Source: Clostridium felsineum DSM 794
GTDB taxonomy: Bacteria; Bacillota; Clostridia; Clostridiales; Clostridiaceae
Direction of reading: 5' to 3'
Assembly (NCBI RefSeq): GCF_002006355.2
Contig: NZ_CP096980.1
Span: forward strand, 2,976,001-3,040,000
DNA length: 64,000 bases
Of the stretch, positions 17,387-25,885 are shown piece by piece. Both the position numbers and the translations under genes were made by a program. The notes beneath the pieces are model-generated. The model was not told where the DNA came from and did no database searches. It saw nothing but the letters and a program-made list of their open reading frames with translations. Position 1 is the stretch's first letter; the number at the start of each line of letters is the position of its first letter.

Positions 17387-18743
17387 ATATAAGAGAACTC
17401 TTGTTGCAAATAGAGGTGAAATAGCCGTAAGAATCATACGAGCTTTGCGTGAACTTGGAATTGAAACAATTGCAATATATTCCAAAGCTGATGCTGGAGC
17501 TATACATACAAAATTAGCCGACAATAAAATTTGCATTGGGGAAGCTGATAGTCTTGATAGCTATTTGAACAGTTACAAAATAATTTCTGCTGCAACCTTA
17601 CTAGGTGCAGATTCTATACATCCTGGAATCGGCTTTTTCGCAGAAAGTGAAGATTTTGCCAAACTATGTGAGGAATACAATATAGATTTTATTGGGCCTA
17701 ATAGTGATTTAATGAAATTAATGGCAAATAAAGAATCTTCAAAAATATTAGCAGCTAAAGTAAATGTTCCTGTCATTGATGGCAGTAAAACTACTATTAA
17801 AGATTTTAATGAATGTGAAACTGTAGTCAGAAAATTAGGTTTACCAGTTATTATAAAAGCAACCCATGGTGGTGGTGGAAAAGGAATTAGGGCAATACAT
17901 AATATAAAAGATGTTCTTCCAAGCTACAATATGGTCATTAATGAGGCTAAGGCTGCATTTGATAACAGTGATATTCTAGTAGAAAAATTTTTAGACCATA
18001 CAAGACATGTAGAAGTTCAAATTTTAGCAGATAAATATGGAAATGTAATCCACTTAGGCGATAGAGAATGTACTATACAAAACCATAACCAAAAACTAAT
18101 AGAAGAAACTCGATGTGTTAATATTACTGATGATTTGAGAGAAAAGCTCTACAAAGATGCAGTAAATATTGCTAAAGAAATCAAATACATTGGACCAGGA
18201 ACAGTTGAATTTTTAGTACTACCAGACAATACTTATTTTTTTCTTGAAATGAATACAAGACTTCAGGTCGAACATACTATAACAGAACTTATTACAAATA
18301 TTGATATTGTAAAAGAACAAATAAAGCTTTTTAGTGGAGAACAACTGTCTTTAAACCAACAGGATGTTAAATTTAATGGTTATGCAGTTCAGTGTAGAAT
18401 TTTAGCTGAATATTTAAAAGATACCTTTATACCGTCCTTTGGAAAAATAACAAAAATGCATTTACCTGGAGGCTTTGGAATAAGAGTAGATACAGGATAC
18501 TCAAGCGGCGATATCATTACACCATTTTATGATCCTTTATTAGTAAAAATATCATGTGTAGCAAAAACTAAATATGAGGCTATAAAAAAGATGAAAGTAG
18601 CCTTAGATGAAGTAGTTATAGAAGGTATCAAGACCAATGTAAACTTTTTAAAAAATACTATAAGCAGTTTAGACTTTGTAAATGGTAATTACGATAATCG
18701 TTATATTGATAAATTTATCATAAATAAGAATAATGTTATCTAA
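17373..18743 (+). CDS. accC: Biotin carboxylase
   Basis: The 456-residue AccC is full length. It opens with RTLVANRGEIAVRIIRA, carries the ATP-grasp glycine-rich loop THGGGGKGI near 165-173, and the active-site segment EMNTRLQVEHT near 290-300 with the conserved Glu, Asn and Arg. It carboxylates the biotin on AccB using ATP and bicarbonate. The ATG at 17373 lies inside the accB end; a GTG two codons later is an alternative start with little effect on the protein. It is the last gene of the acc operon and is followed by a perfect palindromic terminator shared with the convergent TetR gene. Confidence 0.95.
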   Translation: MFVIKYKRTLVANRGEIAVRIIRALRELGIETIAIYSKADAGAIHTKLADNKICIGEADSLDSYLNSYKIISAATLLGADSIHPGIGFFAESEDFAKLCEEYNIDFIGPNSDLMKLMANKESSKILAAKVNVPVIDGSKTTIKDFNECETVVRKLGLPVIIKATHGGGGKGIRAIHNIKDVLPSYNMVINEAKAAFDNSDILVEKFLDHTRHVEVQILADKYGNVIHLGDRECTIQNHNQKLIEETRCVNITDDLREKLYKDAVNIAKEIKYIGPGTVEFLVLPDNTYFFLEMNTRLQVEHTITELITNIDIVKEQIKLFSGEQLSLNQQDVKFNGYAVQCRILAEYLKDTFIPSFGKITKMHLPGGFGIRVDTGYSSGDIITPFYDPLLVKISCVAKTKYEAIKKMKVALDEVVIEGIKTNVNFLKNTISSLDFVNGNYDNRYIDKFIINKNNVI

Positions 18744-18786
18744 GATATTTTAAATAGTTGTTGCAATCCAGTTTTTAGTTTCCATA

Positions 18787-18826
18787 ATAAACAAGTCAAA
18801 AATATTAATATTTTTGACTTGTTTAT
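18787..18826. terminator. Bidirectional terminator between accC and TetR gene
   Basis: A perfect 40-bp palindrome: ATAAACAAGTCAAAAATATT at 18787-18806 is followed directly by its reverse complement. It lies between convergent genes and carries A and T runs inside its arms, so it can terminate transcripts from both sides. Confidence 0.8.
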
Positions 18827-18875
18827 CTGATACTTCTATCAATATTAAAATATTTCAAAAATACGTATTGACTTA

Positions 18876-19577
18876 CTATTCCATCCATCCTTGACCAACC
18901 ATTTCTGGGTGTTCAACTTTAAATATACTTACAAATATATCTTTTAAGAAGCTTAAAAAATATATCATATATTCTGTTGTATTTTTAGTAGGAACATCAG
19001 TATGAAAAGTATGGATTAATCCATATGTAAAAAAGCTAACACTATTTGGTATATCAGTACAATTGAATGTTTGCTCTTTAACCCCTTGCTCTACAATTGG
19101 TATAAGTACCTCTACTAATTGATCAGCAACGTCATCTAGTCTACTGGCTCTTATCTCTGTATTTTCACTATTTTCATTAAAGCTAGCTTCAAATTCATAA
19201 TTTTTCGTTACATATGCTACTATTGTTTTTAAAAGCATGTTGAACTTATCTATTGCACTCACATCTTCACCTAATGGTATTTTTATTTGCTCTACCGCTT
19301 GTATAGCATAATATTCAGATGCTGCAGAAAAAATTTCACTTTTTGACTTAAAGTATCTGTAACATAAACCTTGTGAAATATGTAATTTTTGAGCAATATC
19401 TTGTATTGTAGTATTCGCATAACCTTTCTGAGAAAACAATTCCAAGGCTGCTTGGATAATCTCTTGCTTTCTTTCATCTGGTTCTTTTGAAATTCGTTTT
19501 TTATATGAACCTTGTTTTTCTTTGCGAAGTTCATGTACATGCCTATGATTATAAATGATTGACGAGATTTTACTCAT
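18876..19577 (-). CDS. TetR-family transcriptional regulator
   Basis: A 233-residue TetR-type repressor. A basic N-terminal tail of about 30 residues precedes the helix-turn-helix domain (about 31-85: KQEIIQAALELFSQKGY, TTIQDIAQKLHISQGLCYRYF). The remaining ligand-binding part (about 90-233) gives no clue to the inducer. ATG has AAAGGAG 7 bp upstream. A 25-bp inverted repeat 130-190 bp upstream overlaps the best promoter match, which suggests autoregulation. It could control the adjacent acc operon or synthase genes, since a 12-mer from its upstream region recurs before accD, or an exporter outside the window; the sequence cannot decide. Confidence 0.88.
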   Translation of the reverse strand: MSKISSIIYNHRHVHELRKEKQGSYKKRISKEPDERKQEIIQAALELFSQKGYANTTIQDIAQKLHISQGLCYRYFKSKSEIFSAASEYYAIQAVEQIKIPLGEDVSAIDKFNMLLKTIVAYVTKNYEFEASFNENSENTEIRASRLDDVADQLVEVLIPIVEQGVKEQTFNCTDIPNSVSFFTYGLIHTFHTDVPTKNTTEYMIYFLSFLKDIFVSIFKVEHPEMVGQGWME

Positions 19578-19673
19578 AAATTTTCTCCTTTACTAATAGG
19601 CTCTCTAAATTAATAAACTTATTATCTTCCATTATTTATCTTTTGTCAATATTGTAATGCTAACTAATATAAT

Positions 19674-19685
19674 TGAATAAATTCA
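19674..19685. promoter_or_regulatory. TGAATAAATTCA motif upstream of the TetR gene
   Basis: This 12-mer with TGAAT/ATTCA arms lies about 100 bp before the TetR start and is identical to 14991-15002 upstream of accD. In both places ATTCAT follows closely. It may be a shared operator; chance recurrence in A+T-rich DNA is not excluded. Confidence 0.3.
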
Positions 19686-19703
19686 TTCATATATAACATA
19701 TAA

Positions 19704-19763
19704 CAATAAGGCTTATTTGTCAATAAAACTTATTTGAATTTTATTGACAAATAAAGCTTATTG
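19704..19763. promoter_or_regulatory. 25-bp inverted repeat, likely operator of the TetR gene
   Basis: The arms at 19704-19728 and 19739-19763 match at 24 of 25 positions around a 10-base spacer. Each arm contains TTGACA on its outward strand. On the minus strand TTGACA (19718-19723) is followed after 17 bp by TATGTT (19695-19700), a fair sigma-A promoter for the TetR gene, so the palindrome would cover its -35 box. Confidence 0.5.
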
Positions 19764-19862
19764 AAGGAAAAGTAATTATTCTACACAGATACTATAACTC
19801 TAAAATTTTATATAATATTTATTTTTCATTATAAAGCAATTACTTTTCTAATTAAAAATCCC

Positions 19863-19936
19863 TCTACTCTTCAAAAGCATCATCAACTTCACCATTGTGA
19901 TAAACATCTTGGACATCGTCGCTGTCTTAAAGTTTA
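19863..19936 (-). pseudogene. Relic of the yebC 3' end (direct-repeat copy 1)
   Basis: These 74 bp match the last codons and stop of intact yebC at 22924-22997 with 4 mismatches. Read leftward they encode the [11 protein letters not shown] segment of the C-terminus followed by a stop, but one Glu codon has become TAA and nothing of the upstream gene remains. Homology stops abruptly just past the stop codon. It is either the far boundary of an insertion at the yebC 3' end or a remnant of a divergent allele. Confidence 0.85.
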
Positions 19937-20132
19937 AACGCAGTGTTTTCAAGGCTTTACATGACTTTAATCACTTTTACATAATAGATGTATGTCATCA
20001 TTAATGATCTTAATTTATCATCATTAATCAATAGTATATCATTATTTGCATATGAAATCAAAAAACTTTTGCATCACTATATTAATGTAGAAACTCAATA
20101 TCATTATATGAAAATTTAATTTTCTTATTTTA

Positions 20133-20459
20133 TTATATGACCCTAAAATAATCATCATGATATTCACCATCTAAACCATAAATCACTTCATACTCAGCAA
20201 ACTCTTCATCATTATATTCCAATCGTATTTTAGCCAATATATACTTATATGTTCCATCATCAGTATCATAATCTTGCCATGTATTTATTACATAAGCTAC
20301 ACTATGAAAAATTATTTTAATATCTGATTGCTTTTTACCACAAAATATTTCATTATACTCTTCTGATTCCTCTCTTTCATAATAAAATATATAATTTTTA
20401 TAGTTTTTTAAAACCATTTCTTTGATATCTCGCTTAGATAACCATTCTTCTAAATTCAT
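20133..20459 (-). CDS. Small acidic protein of unknown function, possibly immunity-like
   Basis: The 108-residue product is rich in Glu, Asp and Tyr and has no signal peptide or membrane segment. I do not recognise a family. It begins LEEWLSKRDIKEMVLKNY and ends in a Tyr/Asp-rich stretch (GLDGEYHDDYF). AGGAGGG lies 7 bp before ATG, so it looks translated. Its size, acidity and place among a broken EndoU toxin gene and immunity-like genes fit an orphan immunity protein of a polymorphic toxin set, but this rests on context only. Confidence 0.6.
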   Translation of the reverse strand: MNLEEWLSKRDIKEMVLKNYKNYIFYYEREESEEYNEIFCGKKQSDIKIIFHSVAYVINTWQDYDTDDGTYKYILAKIRLEYNDEEFAEYEVIYGLDGEYHDDYFRVI

Positions 20460-20631
20460 ATATGAACCCTCCTAATGCATCCCTTTATCAAAATCACTCC
20501 CATATAAAAAAATAAATAAACCAGCTTACTTTCTTTTGGGCTAGGTTACTTATTAATATTATATAGCTTATTTTTCCATAGTACTTATATAAAATATATT
20601 TATGCTATTAGCTTTAATCTATAAATATATT

Positions 20632-20868
20632 TTATAATCCTTCTATATCCGTAAGTTCTGACCATAATGCTTTTCGTCCTAAATTATTCATTATACTTTC
20701 AAAATTATCACAATTATCTTCTGTTATATTTGTATCTTTCCACACAGTATCACACTCATCACAAATATACAATACCACCTCTGTTCCTTTAATAGTTGCC
20801 TTATTTATTACTCCCTGACCATCACAAAATGGACAATATGTAACATTCTTCCTAATTGTATGATTCAT
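20632..20868 (-). CDS. Small zinc-ribbon protein
   Basis: The 78-residue protein has two CxxC pairs, CPFC near 12-15 and CDEC near 36-39, a spacing typical of a small zinc ribbon. The rest is acidic and ends SELTDIEGL. GGGAG lies just before ATG. No enzyme motif is visible. Similar short CPFC/CDEC proteins occur next to toxin-immunity loci in Firmicutes (general knowledge), but a function cannot be assigned. The 170 bp on its downstream side up to the next gene hold nothing recognisable. Confidence 0.6.
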   Translation of the reverse strand: MNHTIRKNVTYCPFCDGQGVINKATIKGTEVVLYICDECDTVWKDTNITEDNCDNFESIMNNLGRKALWSELTDIEGL

Positions 20869-20969
20869 AATCTCCCTCTACCCATATCATTAAAAATTAC
20901 ATACTAATCGTTTTTCTTTTATCTTCAATAATAAATTTATTATTTGCATTGAATGTAATCTAATATTTA

Positions 20970-21287
20970 ATCACCAATTGAAATAATACCAATTCTTTCT
21001 TTAATAGCTTTTTTTCCTACTGTTATTTGTAGAATTGCCTCATTATAATCATCATAATTAATAAGCAAATTTGATTCTAATAAGTACTTACAAGTACTAA
21101 CGATTTTCTATACTTTACTAATAGAGATTTCAACATCACTATATGAATCAATATTATATAATTCACTCAAATCTTGTGATGCATCAATTCTTATATTATA
21201 AATATAATCAATTAACTCGTCACAGAATTTAACACTTTTATCAGATATTTTTATATTACTAATCGAGTTGCCTAAATAAAAATTCAT
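20970..21287 (-). pseudogene. Immunity-like gene interrupted by an in-frame TAG
   Basis: From ATG at 21287, preceded by GGGGGGATT, a frame reads MNFYLGNSISNIKIS and continues for 106 codons to TAA at 20970, with one TAG at codon 60 (21108-21110). Both halves have similar composition, so a single nonsense change in a former gene is likely. The start overlaps the end of a toxin-like frame, the usual layout of a toxin followed by its immunity gene. A 59-residue truncated product is possible. Confidence 0.6.
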
Positions 21288-21399
21288 AATCCCCCCATTT
21301 TTTAGGAAATGCAGTAATTACATTACCTTTATTATCTATTACAACTTTTTCTGTTAAACTATTAAATTTTTTTAGTTTAACAAAATAGCTTCTTTTCAG
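21259..21399 (-). pseudogene. Relic of a toxin C-terminus
   Basis: A 47-codon open stretch without a start encodes YFVKLKKFNSLTEKVVIDN, then GNVITAFPKKWGDYEF. The VxxDNKGNVITAFP pattern is like the last strands of secreted nuclease toxin domains. Stops lie directly upstream in the frame. It overlaps the start of the broken immunity-like gene. It appears to be the last piece of a former toxin gene. Confidence 0.4.
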
Positions 21400-21461
21400 T
21401 TAAGAATTACTACTATCAAGTTCATTGAGAAATTTCATTAACAGGTTGACAACTAACTAAA

Positions 21462-21504
21462 AAATAATGAACAAGCTATCTTTGAGCCAGCTTGTTCATT
21501 ATTT
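21462..21504 (-). terminator. Terminator after the EndoU immunity gene
   Basis: AAATAATGAACAAGCT (21462-21477) and its exact reverse complement (21489-21504) form a 16-bp stem with an 11-base loop. Read leftward it is followed by TTTT. It lies about 25 bp past the stop of the leftward 117-residue gene. Confidence 0.75.
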
Positions 21505-21529
21505 AATATGTATTTATTATTATACATCT

Positions 21530-21883
21530 TTACTTATTCTGCTCTTTAAACCTTTTAACTTCATCACACCAAATATCAATTAATTCCCTAAGCTCTTTTG
21601 TTTCAATTTCACACCAATCTCCCATTCCGTCTTCTGCCAAACAATCTATTACTTTAGTCTTATCCTTGTGAATCAAAATACCACATACATTTCCATTTAG
21701 TTCTTCATATTCACTTTCTTCATTTAATACACTATCTAATGCCTCTATGTATGATTCGGAATCTACTTCTGCATCCGACATTAAAAATTCACTAACTAAT
21801 TGTACTTGTTCTTCCATTATAATAATTCTGCTTTTTCTTCCGCTTTTAAAAACTATTTCATCAAATTTATAACTATATTTCAT
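21530..21883 (-). CDS. Probable immunity protein for the adjacent EndoU toxin
   Basis: An acidic 117-residue cytosolic protein with no membrane segment. It starts 12 bp after the stop of the EndoU toxin pseudogene, behind AAAAGGAG, which is the standard place for the cognate immunity gene in polymorphic toxin cassettes. The C-terminal part (GDWCEIETKELRELIDIW) is an amphipathic helical region with Trp and Cys. The frame is intact although the toxin gene is broken, as expected for an immunity gene kept or not yet lost. Family naming is not possible from sequence alone. Confidence 0.7.
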   Translation of the reverse strand: MKYSYKFDEIVFKSGRKSRIIIMEEQVQLVSEFLMSDAEVDSESYIEALDSVLNEESEYEELNGNVCGILIHKDKTKVIDCLAEDGMGDWCEIETKELRELIDIWCDEVKRFKEQNK

Positions 21884-21895
21884 AAAATTCTCCTT

Positions 21896-22795
21896 TTAAT
21901 ATATTGGAAACGCCGATATTATTTTTTTATTTTTATTTATAAACATTTTAATCTGCATTCCATTTTTTGTTTCTCCGACAAAAGTATTGTTACTTCCTTT
22001 CACAAACTCTCTATTACTATATGCCTCATTTATTGAATCAACACCCCTTTGTGCAGACCAATCTTCCGGAAAAAATGAAGATTTGGCTTTTTTTATTACT
22101 GTATTCATTTTAACTTTTCCTTTGTATATTCCAAATTAGTTAGGTTTAGATTTAGTTCCCTCTATAATTTCTCCTTTGGCGTTTGGAAAATTCTCATAAT
22201 GATAACCAGTCGCCATACCACTGCCATTTATTTGTCCCTCTAAAATATGATTTAGTGCACCTCCGCTAAAATTCCCTACGTTTTTTAAATTTGATATTGA
22301 ACTTCCATTATTAGCTTCACTAAAATAAAAATTACCTTTAGAAAAATCACTACCCATATTATAAAGTGAAGACCCAAACATTCCTATTCCATGTCCAGCT
22401 AATGCAATTCCAGCACTTTCTACTAATGGTACTGCCGGTGCAGCCGCTCCATCTGTAGCCACTGTTAATGCTCCAGCACCAAGTCCTCCAAATCCCATAA
22501 TAGACAGTCCACCAAAAAACTCAACTGTACCTTGTGCTAATCCCTCTATGTCTCCAAATGTTTTGCCATACTGATATGCTGCTAAAACTCCATATCTGTT
22601 TTCATTTTCTAAATTATATCTTAATCTTTTATCATTATATAAACCTGTAAGATTAGGTATATTTAGTGCTAAATTATTAGAAATAGAAACAATCGCACCT
22701 AATCCAAAATACCCTATAACTTTTTCCATATTACTTATAGTATCTTTTGAATCTTTGACCTTTGAGAAATCTTCTTTTCTTCTAATAATACGCAA
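21896..22795 (-). pseudogene. EndoU-type nuclease toxin, split by one in-frame stop
   Basis: Two open stretches, 22136-22795 and 21896-22108, lie in one frame and are separated only by TAA at 22136-22138 and nine sense codons. Joined, they give about 300 residues: a Gly/Ala-rich pretoxin part (about 60-160), then a bacterial EndoU RNase domain with NHILEG and TGYHYENFPNAKGEIIEGT before the stop, and SFFPEDWS, INEAYSN and KKIISAFPIY after it. The two His of the first part belong to the catalytic site of this family. No N-terminal secretion domain is present and the start is unclear: TTG at 22795 fits the frame, while the GGAGG site favours ATG at 22803 in another frame. The toxin is probably dead. 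Confidence 0.8.
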
Positions 22796-22871
22796 AATTG
22801 CATAAAAAATAACACCTCCATATGTGATTGTTACATCTACATATAAAAGTGTTATATGTCATCTCAAAACG

Positions 22872-22906
22872 ATAAAAACACGTATGTCACCATAAAGTGT
22901 TTTTAT
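22872..22906 (-). terminator. yebC terminator
   Basis: ATAAAAACAC (22872-22881) and GTGTTTTTAT (22897-22906) are perfect arms around a 15-base loop, 18 bp past the yebC stop, with a T-rich run leftward. The relic yebC copy at 19863-19936 lacks this hairpin. Confidence 0.6.
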
Positions 22907-22923
22907 TAAAACGCTCTCAGTCT

Positions 22924-22997
22924 TCTACTCTTCAAAAGCATCATCAAATTCAGCATTGTGATAAACATCTTGGACATCGTCGCTGTCTTCAAGCTTA
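22924..22997. repeat. yebC 3' end (direct-repeat copy 2)
   Basis: This is the intact member of the 74-bp direct repeat shared with 19863-19936 (70 of 74 bases identical). It covers the last 24 codons of yebC including the stop. The two copies bracket about 3.0 kb of toxin and immunity genes. Confidence 0.85.
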
Positions 22998-23665
22998 TCT
23001 ATCAATCTTTGAACCTTTTCTGAATCATCAAGATTTAATTTTACAGTAGTATCTGGAATCATCGTTAGTTCTGCAGATACAAACTCAAAATTTTCTTTTT
23101 CAAGTGCTTCACGTACATTTGAGAATTCTTCTTGAGTTGTTGTTATTATAAACACATCTTCATCAGAAGCAAAATCTTCAGCACCTAATTCTAGAACTTT
23201 CATCATAAGCTCATCTTCATCTATTGCATCATTTTTTTCAATTACTATTTGTCCTTTTCTTTGGAACATCCAAGATACGCATCCTGTTGCTCCTAAATTT
23301 CCACCACTTCTATCAAAAGAACATCTTACGTCACTGGCACTTCTATTTTTGTTGTCTGTCAATACATTGACAAGCATTGCAACACCCGCAGGTCCGTATC
23401 CTTCATAAATTATTTCTTCATAGTTTACGCCTTCAAGCTCTCCAGCACCCTTTTTTATAGCCCTAGTTATAGTATCCATAGGCATGTTTGATGCCTTAGC
23501 TTTTGCAACACAATCTCTTAACTTTGCATTACTATCAAGATTAGATCCACCAGATTTAACCGCAACAGCTATTTCCTTACCTATTTTAGTGAATATTTTT
23601 CCTCTTTTGGCATCTGCCTTTCCCTTTTTAGCTTGAATATTATGCCACTTTGAGTGTCCTGACAT
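22925..23665 (-). CDS. yebC: YebC/TACO1-family translation or transcription factor
   Basis: The 246-residue protein is a full-length YebC. It begins with the signature [20 protein letters not shown] and contains [21 protein letters not shown] near 115-135. Family members help ribosomes pass difficult stretches or act as DNA-binding regulators; which applies here is not visible. TTAGGAGGAATTTAGAT gives a good ribosome site. It ends the leftward core group and its 3' end is duplicated 3 kb away. The C-terminus [18 protein letters not shown] is complete. Confidence 0.95.
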   Translation of the reverse strand: MSGHSKWHNIQAKKGKADAKRGKIFTKIGKEIAVAVKSGGSNLDSNAKLRDCVAKAKASNMPMDTITRAIKKGAGELEGVNYEEIIYEGYGPAGVAMLVNVLTDNKNRSASDVRCSFDRSGGNLGATGCVSWMFQRKGQIVIEKNDAIDEDELMMKVLELGAEDFASDEDVFIITTTQEEFSNVREALEKENFEFVSAELTMIPDTTVKLNLDDSEKVQRLIDKLEDSDDVQDVYHNAEFDDAFEE

Positions 23666-23798
23666 ATCTAAATTCCTCCTAACCTTATGTACATAAGAAC
23701 TATATAGTTCCTACTATATGATAAAATAACTATTCAAAAGTCATTTAATTATAAACATATACTTATTCATTATATCACAAAGACTATTTTCAATTCAA

Positions 23799-24458
23799 TT
23801 ACTCTTGAAATAATCTATTTTCACTTTTAAAATAATATTCCTCGTCACCAACATTAATTTTTAAATTTCCATGACATATTTCTGTTACTTCTTTTCTTAC
23901 CTCTTCTAATTTATCGCTCTCACAATTAAACAATATTTTAACTTCATCCGTATATTCTATATTCTCAATATGCCAATTTTTATTTGCGAAATGATACTGA
24001 ACCTTTCCCAACAGATCATAGCTTATCCCTAAAGATAATGGTACTCCTTTTACCTTTAAAACTATTCCCGCCTCTTTAACAGCATCAGCCGCACTTTTAG
24101 AATAAGCCCTAACAAGCCCTCCGGCTCCTAAAAGTATTCCCCCAAAATATCTTGTTACAACAATCGCAGTATCTGTTATTCCATTTTTTTTAATGACATC
24201 AAGCACAGGAACTCCAGCCGTACCTTGTGGTTCACCATTATCACTACACTTTTGTATCATTCTATTTTCTCCTACAATATATGCTGGTACATTATGTGTA
24301 GCATCCTTATGTTCATTTTTTATTTTTTCCACAAATTCTTTTGCTTCTTCTTCACATTCTACTCTTTTTATGTGTCCTATGAAAATTGATTTTTTCTCTT
24401 CAAATTCAACTCTTACCTCACGTCCAACTGTTAAATAGTCCACAACTCTCACATCCAT
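23799..24458 (-). CDS. YigZ/IMPACT-family protein
   Basis: The 219-residue protein has the N-terminal UPF0029/IMPACT fold: KKSIFIGHIKRV near 23-34, then NVPAYIVG, CSDNGEPQGTAGVPVL near 72-87 and TRYFGGILLGAGGLVRAY near 100-117. A C-terminal ferredoxin-like domain (about 140-205) follows. The IMPACT family is linked to translation control, but no reaction is proven. ATG at 24458 has a poor ribosome site; a GTG five codons later (24443) is an alternative. It follows the MocR-type regulator gene by 10 bp and likely shares its message. Confidence 0.9.
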   Translation of the reverse strand: MDVRVVDYLTVGREVRVEFEEKKSIFIGHIKRVECEEEAKEFVEKIKNEHKDATHNVPAYIVGENRMIQKCSDNGEPQGTAGVPVLDVIKKNGITDTAIVVTRYFGGILLGAGGLVRAYSKSAADAVKEAGIVLKVKGVPLSLGISYDLLGKVQYHFANKNWHIENIEYTDEVKILFNCESDKLEEVRKEVTEICHGNLKINVGDEEYYFKSENRLFQE

Positions 24459-24468
24459 TCAGTAATTT

Positions 24469-25872
24469 CTATTTCAGTATACTATTTATAATCTCGATTC
24501 CCTTTTTTATTCTCTCCTCATCTGTCTTAGAAAATCCAATCTTAAAATACTTACGACCACATATACTATTTTTATAAAAAAACACACCTGGTGTAATAAG
24601 TACTTTATTCTCTTTACATTCATAAAATAAATCTATACAGTTTTTTTCTATAAAATCTTCTATTTTTAAGTAAAGGCTAAATCCTCCACCCGGCCTAATA
24701 AACTGAACCTTATTACCTAGTCCACTTAATAAAGTATTTACCATAAATTCATATCTTCTTTTATATATATTATTTATTTCACTTATATAATTTTTCCAAT
24801 ATCCATTCTTTATATATAAATCCAAAGCTCTCTGCATTAAACTTGAGGTTGATATATCCGTATTTATTTTAGAATTTTCTATATGATCTTTTATTTTACT
24901 TGGCATCACAAGATATCCTATTCTAATTCCCGGCAAAAATATCTTAGAAAAACTCTTTATATATATTACTCTATCCCATTGATCTATAGCTTTAAAACTT
25001 ATATAATCAATATTTTTATCATACTTTATTTCAGAAAGATAATCATCTTCTATAATATAGAAATCATATTTATTTGCTAGCTCTATTATTTTTTTCTTTT
25101 TTTCATAGCTATAAGATAATCCTGTAGGATTTTGGAAGTAAGACATAGTATAAAAACATTTTATATTGTTTTTCTTTAATATTTTTTCAAAGTTCTCTAT
25201 ATTAATACCGCCATTTTCCATATCCACTTCAAATATATTCGCTCTTCTCCATTTAAATATAGAAAGTGCACCACTATAGGTTGGCTTTTCTACTATAATA
25301 TTATCATTAACATTAACTATAGCTTTTGAAACTATATCTATTCCCTGTTGAGCTCCAGAGACAATAAGTATTCTATCTGAATCTATCTTTTCATTCCAAA
25401 AGTATTTGCTTATATTATTTCTAAGACCCCTATATCCGAGTGTTTCTTCATAAGATAACGCATCTACCCCATCCCTATCTAGTACTTCATTTATTACTTT
25501 TTTAAAATTGTTTACTGGAAAAAACTCTGCACAAGGATTCTCTTCTGCAAAATCAACATATTCATTATATTTCTCCTTTGTGATTTGCTTAAAAATATTA
25601 GAATAATCTCGAAGAATTTTTTTGTTTATATCTCTTTTTTTTGCATAAGTGCCGCTTCCCATTTTAAGAAACGCGTATCCCTCACCCTGAAGCTTTTTAT
25701 ACACATTAACTATAGTATCATTATTTACTCCCAAAAAAACCGATAGTTTCCTTATTGGTGGAAGTTTTTCCTCATCAATTATTTCACCAACATCTATAAG
25801 TCTCTTTATATTTTTGGCTATTTGAATATACTTTGGTGTCTCTTCTCTAAAACAAATTTTATACTTTTCCAT
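24469..25872 (-). CDS. MocR/PdxR-type GntR regulator with aminotransferase domain
   Basis: A 467-residue fusion: a GntR winged helix (about 1-75, with LPPIRKLSVFLGVNNDTIVNVYKK) joined to a fold-type I aminotransferase-like domain (about 100-467). The PLP lysine is K310 in IKSFSKIF; SGAQQGIDIV and the NPTG motif are also present. Such proteins usually sense PLP or an amino compound and control a nearby pathway rather than acting as enzymes. No obvious vitamin B6 gene is next to it, so its target is unknown. AAAGGTGA precedes ATG. It is 13 bp after the nucleotidyltransferase gene. Confidence 0.9.
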   Translation of the reverse strand: MEKYKICFREETPKYIQIAKNIKRLIDVGEIIDEEKLPPIRKLSVFLGVNNDTIVNVYKKLQGEGYAFLKMGSGTYAKKRDINKKILRDYSNIFKQITKEKYNEYVDFAEENPCAEFFPVNNFKKVINEVLDRDGVDALSYEETLGYRGLRNNISKYFWNEKIDSDRILIVSGAQQGIDIVSKAIVNVNDNIIVEKPTYSGALSIFKWRRANIFEVDMENGGINIENFEKILKKNNIKCFYTMSYFQNPTGLSYSYEKKKKIIELANKYDFYIIEDDYLSEIKYDKNIDYISFKAIDQWDRVIYIKSFSKIFLPGIRIGYLVMPSKIKDHIENSKINTDISTSSLMQRALDLYIKNGYWKNYISEINNIYKRRYEFMVNTLLSGLGNKVQFIRPGGGFSLYLKIEDFIEKNCIDLFYECKENKVLITPGVFFYKNSICGRKYFKIGFSKTDEERIKKGIEIINSILK

Positions 25873-25885
25873 TAAAAATCACCTT

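Larger units (their letters stand above)
19578..20132. other. Intergenic region with operator palindrome and yebC relic
   Basis: Besides the palindrome at 19704-19763 and the yebC relic at 19863-19936, about 200 bp at 19937-20132 show only short repeats of ATCATTAAT and no credible frame. This looks like decayed DNA at the edge of the accessory patch. Confidence 0.5.

Noticed and set aside
19863..19936. Functional short gene
   Set aside because: It has no start or ribosome site, contains a stop inside the yebC-like frame and matches only the 3' end of yebC.
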